From Martensiomyces pterosporus (Eukaryota > Kickxellomycota > Kickxellomycetes > Kickxellales > Kickxellaceae), in NCBI GenBank assembly GCA_025201845.1, contig MU603973.1, positions 57,945-121,944 on the forward strand: a stretch of 64,000 nt of DNA. The letters run 5' to 3'. Under the pieces are notes generated by a model. It was not told the DNA's origin, did no database searches, and was given only the letters and a program-made list of their open reading frames with translations. Both the position numbers and the translations under genes were made by a program. The stretch's first letter is position 1, and every line of letters begins with the position of its first letter. Below, one piece after another: positions 1 to 8,906 of the stretch.

Positions 1-1302
1 ATCCGCCTGAATTGTCCATCTTGTACTCGCGCTCTCGTTTGAACTTGCGCCAGACATTCCGACATGCATATTCCTCTTGGCGTGCTCTCCCTCTCCCCTC
101 CAAGTCAGGTGCGAGCGGCAAACAACGCTGGCTTCCGTGAGATGGAGGGCACATCGCTTCATTGTTCAAGGCATGGGGATGACAGCTGTAGCTGGACAGA
201 CAGGGCTACGCAAGACGCTCCCAATGCCAAAATCTGTCTCAGGCCGTGGTGCCAGCAATGCCTGTGTTGCTCGACAATGGCTGCTGCTGACAATGTCAGT
301 TGCAGGACACAGGGACGGCGAGAATGCACCTTCAAATGCCATCATGTTTCTTGCATTGTTTCCTGTTCCTGCGTTTCTACAGACATCAATGAATCCTGCA
401 TTTGCACACCCACAGCGCACGCAACAGGCATGTCTGGCAAGCGAGAGACAGGCGACACCGCGCTGACATGCACTCTCAGACATGCGCTGCAACCTGCTTC
501 TCAGGGGCAAGCGTGCTAATCGCAAAGGTGGTGTGAAATGCTGGCCCTGTGTATCCGCGCAAGATCTGCAGATGGCGCAGCTAAATGGCCATTGTCTGGG
601 CGCTCCAAGCTTGCTTTTATGCTGGCATGAACACATGGAATTCGACATCAGCTACTCGGGTACATGAATATAGATACACACACACACACACACATACCTA
701 CATCACATGCGCTGGCAAATGCTTCGCTAGAAGGCAAACATACGTGAGCTGTGGTGGCACAGAGCGCTGTCTGTTGAGTTCCGTGCTACACTGTGCTTGG
801 GCGGAACAAGCCGAGTGAGCAGACTGGGAGGGTGGAACCGAGGCAGAGTCCTTATTTATGTCAAGCAGAGTTTGGCAGGACAAAAAATTTTGAGAGGCCA
901 CATGACCAGCCACACATCGACGCACGAACCTCCCCCACCCGCTCTGGCTGTCTGGGCATCAGCACAAGACGCGGCTGAGGGCGATTCAGAGAGAAAAAAA
1001 AAGAGGAGGGAGCAGGCACATATTAAGACAGGGCGTCGATATAGTCCGTGGTTTTGCCAGGCGTGGGGGGCTCCTTCCTTTCTCCACGCCCTCGCAGTCT
1101 GTGTTCATACACCTTTCTTTTTGCGAATACTTAATGTGGTTGAGCCTACGTATCCCTCTTGTGGCAGACACAGTCTTTCTAAGGATATCGCTAATGCTCC
1201 ATTAGGAACCCGCCTCTTGCTCGTTTTCCGTTTCCTCATTCTCTCCAGCAAAAGCCTATACCTAATTCGCCTCTCCTCTTATTTCTTGTTCAACAACGCA
1301 GA
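1..1302. other. No convincing gene; left window edge
   Basis: Short overlapping ORFs exist on both strands (for example around 64-650), but they have no domain, no signal peptide and no consistent coding character. A perfect CA dinucleotide run lies near 675-694. The last ~100 bases before 1303 are pyrimidine-rich and probably belong to the 5' leader of the next gene. Confidence 0.6.
675..694. repeat. (CA)n microsatellite
   Basis: About ten uninterrupted AC/CA units are visible. It lies outside any supported gene. Confidence 0.9.
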
Positions 1303-2592
1303 ATGACCACAGCGACCACGCTAACCAACCCGTTACATTCACTGCGACTATTCTCGTCGCCCAACAGCAGCAGCGCGCAAAGATGTGGCAATGGCACCCC
1401 GGCACTCTCAACCACCGCCTCCTCCATCACCACCACTGCCAGCAGCAGCAGCAGCAGTGGCAGTAAGGCGACTGGCCGGCGTCCAACTGAGCACCCGAGG
1501 CAGTCGAGACGCTTAGCGACGGGGAACGATAGTGGTGCAGCTGGGGCTGCCAACACAGAAAGAGAAGAGGAGCTGTGGCCTGCAGCCGTTGACACCCTTG
1601 CTCAGCGGCTCTGGGAGTGCGGGCGCATTGCTCTAACCGGTGTCGGCAGCGGCAATGGTGGGTCGTTTACACCGTCGTCAAAGGTCTTGGTCGACGACCG
1701 CGACGCCACCACCAGCGTTGTATGCGATACTGCCGAGGACACCGGCAATGGGGATGAAGAGGGTGAGGGCGAGGCACCAGCGCTGTGCGATGGCCCCTAC
1801 GTGCGGGTGGATTTCGCACCCGTCAAGGTGCCAAGCCCTGTCGGGCTGTCCGAACGCAGTGCTAAGAAAATCAACAGCTCTTCTGCTGCTTCTGCTGCTG
1901 CTGGCAGTGAGCAGGGAGATGCCGCTCGAAGGCAGCAGTCACAGAAACAACCGCTGCCTGCTCCTTTCCACCACTACCAGCCGATTACAAACCCCTTCAA
2001 GTCGCTGCTGAGACCCAGCAGCACTCCTCCTCAAGCCGCCTCGCCTCCCGAACACCCCACTCTTCTCCGCACCCCGACAGCCGGAACACCTGCTGCCTTG
2101 GCCACTGCTGCTGGCACGTGTGCGCACTGCAGGCGAGGGAGCTTCCTCGAGTTTTGCTTCTCCAAAGACCGCTGTCAGTGCCTGTGCCACAACGACTGCC
2201 CATGCAAGCCCTGTGGAGAAATCCGGTGCTACAGAGACTCTGGCAGCACACCGTCGCAAGAATGCGGCTCTGAACACCGCCCTGCTGCTGAGGATGCCAA
2301 GAGGCACTCTGGCGACCTCATCGTCAGTGCTCCGTCCACTAGAGCGGGCAAGAGCGCCGTGGACAGAGATGCAGCCACCAAGGCTGCTGCGGTTGTAGAT
2401 AACGTGTCTGCAGCGGCTGGTGGATTTCGTCCCTTCGGTGCCGTTGATGCCCTGTGCCCCGTGGCTGCTGACTTTGCCTCGCGGTCAAATGCGGGTAGAA
2501 AGAGAAATCAGCGCGAGTATGCGCATGCCCGAATGAGAGTGTCCAAGGTCTGGGCCGATGAGAAGCGCCGCCTCTGCTCCTTACCCACCTAG
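1303..2592 (+). CDS. Orphan low-complexity protein with a Cys-rich cluster
   Basis: This single-exon ORF encodes 429 residues. The first ~270 residues are rich in Ser, Thr, Ala and Gly with poly-Ser runs and look disordered. Between about residues 273 and 310 there is a dense cluster of ten cysteines, starting CAHC and continuing through CQCLCHNDCPCKPC. The spacing suggests metal binding, but I do not recognise the family. The tail is basic (RKRNQREYAHARMR). No signal peptide or membrane segment is visible, so an intracellular, perhaps nuclear, location is more likely than secretion; that is inference. The start is the first ATG after a pyrimidine-rich leader. The protein could be a lineage-specific regulator. 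Confidence 0.6.
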   Translation: MTTATTLTNPLHSLRLFSSPNSSSAQRCGNGTPALSTTASSITTTASSSSSSGSKATGRRPTEHPRQSRRLATGNDSGAAGAANTEREEELWPAAVDTLAQRLWECGRIALTGVGSGNGGSFTPSSKVLVDDRDATTSVVCDTAEDTGNGDEEGEGEAPALCDGPYVRVDFAPVKVPSPVGLSERSAKKINSSSAASAAAGSEQGDAARRQQSQKQPLPAPFHHYQPITNPFKSLLRPSSTPPQAASPPEHPTLLRTPTAGTPAALATAAGTCAHCRRGSFLEFCFSKDRCQCLCHNDCPCKPCGEIRCYRDSGSTPSQECGSEHRPAAEDAKRHSGDLIVSAPSTRAGKSAVDRDAATKAAAVVDNVSAAAGGFRPFGAVDALCPVAADFASRSNAGRKRNQREYAHARMRVSKVWADEKRRLCSLPT

Positions 2593-3128
2593 GCGCAACA
2601 AATATGCCGCCTCCATGTCTTATTTTTCTGTTTTATCCCACCACCACCGCATTTATTTCTATATATGTGTATATAGTCCAAATGAAAACCATATGCGGCT
2701 CACTAGATGACATGTCGGCACATTGTCTATGAGAGTGCGTCAGCCGCTCATATACAGCACTGATGTCACCACCAGGAACGGCAGTATCTTTTCGCTTCAT
2801 GCATAACGAGCGCTGAGGCACGGCGTCATGCACACTCTATATCTGCCTGTGTGTATGTACAATGCATGGCTCGTGCAATTCAATTTGCCGATATTATTAC
2901 TGGTAGCATACATGGAGGTGATTGGAATCCTGTTGCACTCCGTTGCCTCACCAGAGCACATTCCTCCTCGCTTCATTCCATGAATGGTGCACAAGAGGGT
3001 GTGCAGGAATGAAGGTGCCAGAGGATGGAATAAAAGGAGATAGGCGGCTATCGTGCTGTTGGCAGCCTTTCGGTTGACTACTTTTTTCTACTGCCCCTAC
3101 ATCTAATAAATACGTGTTATCTACCACC
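2593..3128. other. Intergenic region with LysM gene promoter
   Basis: No gene is visible. A TATA-like AATAAAAG near 3029-3036 lies about 100 bases before the LysM gene ATG. An AT-rich TATATATG-type stretch near 2660-2675 is probably part of the 3' region of the upstream gene. Confidence 0.5.
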
Positions 3129-3835
3129 ATGTTCTTGCATAGACTCATTTCTGTAGCCATCCTAGCACCTGTGCTGCAATTTGGCCACAGTGTAAGCGCC
3201 ACGGCTGTTAGTGCTGACAGCGTACCAGAGGCAGCGTACTCGGCCGAAGGATACGACTACGGATACGGATATGGCAACGGCGGCGGCTACAGCGGCGGAG
3301 GCTACAACGGCGGAGGCTACAGCGGCGGAGGCTACAGCGGCGGAGGCTACAGCGGCGGAGGTGGTGGCAGCTATCAAGGCAGCAGTAAGTAATACACCCC
3401 AGTTCCAAGAGCCAAATAACCCTACACCACCGCAAACAGCACCTAAAGCACTTGCACATACACCCTTTTTTAGATTGCGTCATGTACGAGGTCAGGCCAG
3501 GCGACTATTGCTACAAGATTGCTGCTAACAATGGCATCCCCTACCAGCAATTCCTTGCACAAAACCCAGGTATCGACTGCACGCGCCTCTACGTTGGCCA
3601 GAGCGTCTGCCTCCTGCCCTTGACCCTCCCAGGCTGGTGGTACCCTCCACGCAAGACCCTGGAGAGCCCATCTCCTTCGTCGTGCAAATCCTACACGGTC
3701 AGGGACGGTGATCTGTGCGCTATGATCGCTAGCCAGAATTCGATCTCTGTTGACCGACTTCTGGAAATCAATGCCAACTCGCCCTCGTGGTCTGGATGCG
3801 AGAGGCTGCTTGTCGGCCAGGTCATTTGCATCTAG
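3129..3835 (+). CDS. Secreted two-LysM-domain protein (two exons)
   Basis: Exons are 3129-3384 and 3474-3835, with an 89-base intron that starts GTAAGT and ends TTTTTTTAG. The joined frame gives 205 residues. Residues 1-24 form a signal peptide. About residues 40-85 are a Gly/Tyr-rich linker made of GGGYS/GGGYN repeats. LysM 1 starts at Y90 (YEVRPGDYCYKIA) and LysM 2 at Y159 (YTVRDGDLCAMIA); each has the usual NP/N and GQ.VC/I ending. LysM domains bind chitin and N-acetylglucosamine polymers, so the protein probably acts at the cell wall or outside the cell. The intron falls at the border between the Gly-rich exon and the LysM exon. Frame continuity across the junction strongly supports the model. 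Its exact role (wall protein or LysM effector) cannot be read from the sequence. Confidence 0.88.
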
Positions 3836-4242
3836 CAATAACCAAGTCAGTGGATAAGCTTTCTGCCACCATCCAACACTTTCTCTAGTTATCAATATAC
3901 AGCAGCTTTAATGGCAGGCAGTCAGCTGGTGTGGGTGCAGAGGCGATAAGAGGGGAGATGGTGGCTTTGTACAATGAGCATGTGCTGCATGCTCTATTTA
4001 TTCACCTGGATTGTATCGAGGTTCACACTGCCAGAACGCGCAGAATGGAAGATGCTGCTGGTTGCTTGTGTTTCCTGCTTCTCTGTAGTTTTGAATCCAC
4101 ACATTTTCATTATCCGCTGCAGTTCGTAGCTCTCGTTCCCTTCCTCCTTTCCTCCTTTCCTCCTTTCCTCCTTTCCTCCCTCCCTCCCTCCTTTCCTTGT
4201 CCATTGTACACAGCAACCACACCGCCCCTCTTATTCATTGAC
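3836..4242. other. Intergenic and leader region with pyrimidine repeat
   Basis: No separate gene is visible. The reading frame of the esterase downstream stays open back to 3931, but that part lacks homology to the paralogue and runs through a CTTTCCTCC tandem tract, so I treat it as the promoter and leader. Confidence 0.6.
4136..4200. repeat. TTTCCTCC tandem polypyrimidine tract
   Basis: At least five near-perfect TTTCCTCC units are followed by CCCTCCCTCC. The tract ends ~45 bases before the esterase ATG and is probably transcribed in, or just before, its 5' leader. Confidence 0.85.
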
Positions 4243-5424
4243 ATGATGTCAACCTATATGTTTATGCTAAAGTCTACAGTCTCGTACTTGCTTCAGGGCA
4301 AGCGGCTGCCTTCTTGGGATCTCAGGCTGCAGGTTCTGTGCGATACATATCGCCACATCGCCGAAACCACTTACCCGAAAGTTGCTCCAGAGGACGCAGA
4401 GGCGCTGGATTTGGTTGCACTCCACAGAAGCTTTCAAGAAAACCAGATGCCAGTGTCCGAGTTCCCGGCCTCCAAAGGTGTATACAGGCAGATGGATATC
4501 CCAGTCTCAGCAATATCCATTGACAGGGAACTTTTGAAGGGCATTGGAGTCGCAGAGGCACCGTTTATCGACCTTGTTAACAGGGACATGTCCAGCAACC
4601 GCTCACTGCTGTATGAGCTGGTTGCAGCATGGAACGTAGCAGACAGGCTTGGAGTAGAGCGCGGCGACTCCCTGTTGAGCCCCGTTCCCCTTATCCCCAA
4701 TGAGCAGGTGATTTTGTACCTGCATGGCGGCGCGTACATCAAGGGCAGCCCAAGCTCACACAGAAAGCTAGTTGGCCGCGTCTCCGGGAACACGGGGCTG
4801 CGTGCGTTTGCTCTGGACTATCGCCTGGCGCCAGGAAACCCATTCCCAGCGCAGCTGCACGACGCCTACATTGCATTCCACTATCTCGTTATGCAGGGGT
4901 TCAAAAAGGAGGACATAGTGCTGATGGGCGATAGTGCTGGCGGCCATCTGTGCTTGACGCTGTTTGTGCTGCTGCGCCATACGGGGCTGCACCCGGTACG
5001 CGGCATGGTTCTCCTGTCGCCACTGCCAGGAATACATCTGAGAGGCCAAAGCCTCCAGACAAATGCAGCTTATGACTATCTGTGCCCACTCTTGCTGGAC
5101 ATACCAACCTCGTCGCAGCGTCTTTTGTACAAGCCCGGGCACATGCTTACCGACGAGTACTTGCACGAGGTGGGCGACCCGTTGTTGACACCGGCCAACG
5201 GATCGCTAGCACAGCTCCCGCCCACGCTGATTCAAAGTGGAAGCAAGGAGGTGCTCGTCGATGACATCAGAGAGCTGTGCGATAAGGCTAGGAGCGAGAA
5301 CCAGGAGGCACGCGTGGTTTACGAGGAGTACGAGGACATGGTGCATGTGTTCCAGCGCTTTGAGTTCAGAGAAGAGAGCAAGCGTGCATATGAGGCGATT
5401 GGCGACTTTGTCAGGTCGCTTTAG
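4243..5424 (+). CDS. HSL-family alpha/beta-hydrolase esterase, copy 1
   Basis: The product is 393 residues, starting at ATG 4243 (MMSTYMF); upstream in-frame sequence is unlike the paralogue and repeat-derived. It has the hormone-sensitive-lipase oxyanion motif HGGAY at H161, the nucleophile elbow GDSAGG with S231, and a catalytic His at about H368 (DMVHVF). The acid position lies in GSKEVLVDD (E336 or nearby Asp), whereas the paralogue has Asp there. Such enzymes hydrolyse carboxylic esters such as acylglycerols or acetylated sterols; the substrate is not evident. No signal peptide is clear, though residues 1-20 are hydrophobic. It forms a head-to-tail tandem pair with the next gene, with H and S at identical residue numbers. 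Confidence 0.88.
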   Translation: MMSTYMFMLKSTVSYLLQGKRLPSWDLRLQVLCDTYRHIAETTYPKVAPEDAEALDLVALHRSFQENQMPVSEFPASKGVYRQMDIPVSAISIDRELLKGIGVAEAPFIDLVNRDMSSNRSLLYELVAAWNVADRLGVERGDSLLSPVPLIPNEQVILYLHGGAYIKGSPSSHRKLVGRVSGNTGLRAFALDYRLAPGNPFPAQLHDAYIAFHYLVMQGFKKEDIVLMGDSAGGHLCLTLFVLLRHTGLHPVRGMVLLSPLPGIHLRGQSLQTNAAYDYLCPLLLDIPTSSQRLLYKPGHMLTDEYLHEVGDPLLTPANGSLAQLPPTLIQSGSKEVLVDDIRELCDKARSENQEARVVYEEYEDMVHVFQRFEFREESKRAYEAIGDFVRSL

Positions 5425-5671
5425 AGCACTGCCTCCCTCCGCGTATTCTTCACATTTAAGAGCCCCTATTATGCTGCCAAGTAGCAGCACAATGCTGACG
5501 CCGACGCGGCGGTGGAATGGCTATTGTCCTCGTGTGCTTGGATGCGCTTGGATGCGAGCAAGAGCGGAATTCACCCATTCTTGCACACCCCTTGCTCTTT
5601 TTCTCGTTCTTCCTTGGCTTTTCTCAGATTCCACCCTCAGCACATAATTGCTTCATCCAGAATCCCTACCC

Positions 5672-6850
5672 ATGGCTCATATTGCTGCAGCAAAGAAATG
5701 CCTCATCGGCTACTACCTCAACGGACCTACCGTTCCTTCGTGGGGTGTCAGGCTGGAGCTGGATTGCGCGATGAAGAGGTTCTACTACGAAAATGCAACC
5801 AACCTTGCTCTGACTGATGCCAGCGGCAACTTGGACATTGGGCGGACACACAAAATCAGCTCGGCACACAACACGGGAGTCAGTCCTATCCCTAAGGAGC
5901 TTGGAAAGTACAAGCGCGCTGAGACCCCAGTCTCGTCCGTCCACATCGAAGCCAGCGACTTTCAGGGCATGGGCGTCGCCGAGCAGCCACTTGCTGACCT
6001 GGTCAATGCAGACATTGGCAGCGGGCGCACCATCCCCATGGAAGTGGTTACTGCGTGGATGGCAGCAGAGGCGCTGCGCCAGGACAAGGACAGCGCTGCT
6101 TTGTTCAAGCCCGAGCCAGTGCACAACGGGGAGAAGGTCGTCCTCTACTTTCATGGCGGCGCCTATGTTATTGGATCACCGCGCAGCTGCCGTGCAGAGG
6201 TAGCCGAGATTTCCAAGTATTCCAAGCTACGTGCCATCAGCATCCAGTACCGCCTGGCACCCAAGCACCCGTTCCCAGCGCAGCTCCACGATGCCTACAT
6301 TGCTTTCCTCTACCTCCTCCAGGCCGGCTTCAAGCCCGAGAACATTGTTCTCTCTGGCGATAGCGCCGGCGGTCACCTGGCGGTTACCCTGTGTCTCCTC
6401 CTACGCCACATTGGCAGAACTCCCAGGGTTCGTGCCCTCGTGCTGCTAGCCCCATGGATTAATGTGCGCCCAAGCCGCGAGCTGACCAAGGTGTTCAGGC
6501 GTAATGACTACGTGGTTGCCTTCCCGCTTGCCATGCCCATCAACATGACTCGCTTGTTTTATAAACCGGGGCAGCCGCTGACTGACAAGTACTATGAGGA
6601 GCTCAGTGACCCTTTTGTCTCTCCTAATTTCGCCGATTTTGCCGACTTCCCGCCGATGCTTATTCAGTCTGGAGACCAGGATAGTTTCCATGAGGAGAAT
6701 AGGCAGTTTTATCTAGACATCAAGGACAAGAGCCCGCGTATTGAATTCGAGAAGTTCAAGGATATGACCCATGGCTTCCACCAGTTCAAGTATCTCCGTG
6801 AGCGTCTGCAGGCATTTGAAAGTATTGGCAGGTTCGTCAACAGCCTCTAG
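5672..6850 (+). CDS. HSL-family alpha/beta-hydrolase esterase, copy 2
   Basis: The product is 392 residues, with the start set at ATG 5672 (MAHIAAAKK). It shares the HGGAY motif (H161), GDSAGGH (S231), an acid in SGDQDSF (D337 or D335) and a terminal His in DMTHGF (H367), a complete canonical triad. Long shared stretches such as YRLAP and FPAQLHDAYIAF show it is a duplicate of the gene 250 bases upstream. The middle of the lid-side region differs (LAPWINVRPS here against LSPLPGIHLRG there), which suggests different substrate ranges; that is inference. Confidence 0.9.
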   Translation: MAHIAAAKKCLIGYYLNGPTVPSWGVRLELDCAMKRFYYENATNLALTDASGNLDIGRTHKISSAHNTGVSPIPKELGKYKRAETPVSSVHIEASDFQGMGVAEQPLADLVNADIGSGRTIPMEVVTAWMAAEALRQDKDSAALFKPEPVHNGEKVVLYFHGGAYVIGSPRSCRAEVAEISKYSKLRAISIQYRLAPKHPFPAQLHDAYIAFLYLLQAGFKPENIVLSGDSAGGHLAVTLCLLLRHIGRTPRVRALVLLAPWINVRPSRELTKVFRRNDYVVAFPLAMPINMTRLFYKPGQPLTDKYYEELSDPFVSPNFADFADFPPMLIQSGDQDSFHEENRQFYLDIKDKSPRIEFEKFKDMTHGFHQFKYLRERLQAFESIGRFVNSL

Positions 6851-7059
6851 GGGAGAAAATTGGTGGAATGTGCCTACACCCTTGTCAATAGGGTATTATT
6901 TTCTGGTTAACCCTGGGACATCAATGCAGACATAACAGCTATAATAGCCATGAGGCTCGTGAGGGAAAGGGACGAGGGTTTGGAGGAAGAAGTGGAACGA
7001 CTCGTTGGCAGTGGAGTGCTGTTTGTAGAGCTTTCAGGCTCCGTGTCTCCAGTACATAG

Positions 7060-8274
7060 TCAATCAAGCTCGCTCCTGCGCGCTGTGCACCTGTCGAGCC
7101 TGAACTTGACCCAGAGAAAGCGGGAGAAGCTGTCGATGCTGCTGGTTGGCTGGCCGATGGTAATGTCGGCACCAGCGATCCTCTCAAAGGCATCAGGTCT
7201 AAACTCCATCATCAGCAGGAAGCCGCTTCTCACATACGAGGTGGAGTCGCCATGGCCAGTGCCGGTTGTGCCGTCAACACGACCAGAGTAGCTGCCCGGG
7301 CCAAGTGGCATGACGTCAGCAACGACGTTTCCAAACGGCGCCATCTGCTCCTTCCTAATTCCGTACTGCTGGGTGGCGTACAGGCGAGAGAACCCGGCGG
7401 TGTCCAAGGAGCCGTGGTTTGAGTCTTCGCCAGTAGGCAGCGTGGGGTTGTATCCCCAGTTATATGCCGTGTTGCTGGCCTTGTCGGTGTAGCTGCGCAC
7501 CACCGAGAAGAACCAGTCAACCGAAGCCTGGACAATGCTGTGGTACCGGCGTGCCTTCTCCCAGTTGCCCAAGTGCTGGTGAGCAATGGCCAGGTTGGAG
7601 AACCCGTAGTTGAACATCATCTGCTGGTTCCACGGAACAGGCCCGCCGCCCATGTAGGGGTCGTTGCTCGAAAAGTACAGCCTATTCTGGCTTGTCAAGT
7701 TCAGCTGCGACTTGAGGATGTGTCCATCAACGGCAGCATCAGCCTGCTTGACGTATGTCTGGGCGCGCTCCAGATACGTCTTTCCGTAGCTGAAGGGATC
7801 GTTGTCAGGCACAGTCTGGTGCCAGAAACTAGGTGCGGCCAAGATAAGCCTTGCGCAGTAACCGAGATGGCCCACAGGGTCGCCTTGTTCGCCGCCAGTC
7901 CCATCAGTCTTGTTGGCAGTGCAAGTGACCCACACGGGGTCCACGGAGCCAGTCCATATGGGACAGCCGCCCGGTGCGAGGTCATTGCGGATGGACAGGA
8001 CAGTGTCGCAGAAGACTAGCATGCGGTTGAGGATCTCGACGTCTCTGGTGATTTCGTAGACGAGGCCCAGGGCCTTGGTGCGCTCGCCGCTCTTTCCCTG
8101 GGCCCATTCATTGGATGAGGTGTTGGAGGGCTGGATGGTCTGGATGTACCTCTTGAATGAACCAATTTCGTTCTGTGTCACGGCACCAGTGAAGCTATCG
8201 GCCACCATACCGACGCTGCCGGCAAGGCATGGGATAGCCACAGAAGCAAAGAGTGCAAGATAGTGGGCAAGCAT
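7060..8274 (-). CDS. Secreted protein, possibly six-hairpin glycosidase/lyase-like
   Basis: This single-exon gene encodes 404 residues. Residues 1-19 look like a signal peptide (MLAHYLALFASVAIPCLAG). The body has many aromatic residues and repeated helix-turn patterns, for example WNQQMMFNYGFSNLAIAH, EDSNHGSLDTAGFSRL and SGFLLMMEFRPD, and several N-glycosylation sequons. These remind me of alpha/alpha-toroid (six-hairpin) carbohydrate-active proteins, but I cannot assign a family. A TATA-like element (GATAAAAG on the minus strand, about 8425-8432) lies ~150 bases before the ATG. An extracellular, polysaccharide-related role is a guess. Confidence 0.7.
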   Translation of the reverse strand: MLAHYLALFASVAIPCLAGSVGMVADSFTGAVTQNEIGSFKRYIQTIQPSNTSSNEWAQGKSGERTKALGLVYEITRDVEILNRMLVFCDTVLSIRNDLAPGGCPIWTGSVDPVWVTCTANKTDGTGGEQGDPVGHLGYCARLILAAPSFWHQTVPDNDPFSYGKTYLERAQTYVKQADAAVDGHILKSQLNLTSQNRLYFSSNDPYMGGGPVPWNQQMMFNYGFSNLAIAHQHLGNWEKARRYHSIVQASVDWFFSVVRSYTDKASNTAYNWGYNPTLPTGEDSNHGSLDTAGFSRLYATQQYGIRKEQMAPFGNVVADVMPLGPGSYSGRVDGTTGTGHGDSTSYVRSGFLLMMEFRPDAFERIAGADITIGQPTSSIDSFSRFLWVKFRLDRCTARRSELD

Positions 8275-8906
8275 GAATGTAAGAGAGTGAAATGGTATAT
8301 GAATGGATAAGCGGAAGATGATGTGAGTGGGGTTAGCATGAAGGGGGCTGTGGTGATGTATTAGTGGACATGAGGGCAGGGTAGGAAGTAGGAGATAGCG
8401 TGGCCCGTGGGAGAGCCACCAGCGCTTTTATCTACATACGATCCTGTCTCGTCCCCTGGGCTCCTGCAGCCTCCAAACTGCAAACAAGTAGGAACACAGA
8501 CCACCAGTGCAGCGAGAGAAGAGCAGCATGTATGCATGTGCTAGTCGCCACTTGTGATGGCAATCTCAGATGGAATCCAAGAAGCACGCCAATGGTATCG
8601 CCGACCAGTCTATACACAGCAACCCTAGTGCCAGTTGCACTACCAAGGCTTTGCATGCACATGGAAAGACGATGTCTTGGCGTTCCCCAAAAAAGATTAC
8701 CATGTATCTGCACGATATCGGCTTGCGCATCATCACACCACAAGCGCATACCTTGTTGCTGGATGGATGGGCAGCCATAGATCTGATTTGGAGACTGCTG
8801 ATTGAGGGTACGGTATTAGGAAAACAAAAGTATCGCTGAAAACATGGAAAAACGGCAGGAAAAGTCCCGTTAGGAGTGTCGTCATCCAACGTGCTGCTTG
8901 GTGTTG
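8275..8906. other. Intergenic region between two minus-strand genes
   Basis: It holds the promoter of the secreted gene at 8274 (TATA-like element 8425-8432) and the 3' region of the large coiled-coil gene. I see no other gene. Confidence 0.5.

Noticed and set aside
3931..4242. N-terminal extension of esterase copy 1 in the open frame
   Set aside because: It runs through a tandem pyrimidine tract, and the paralogue starts at a position equivalent to ATG 4243.
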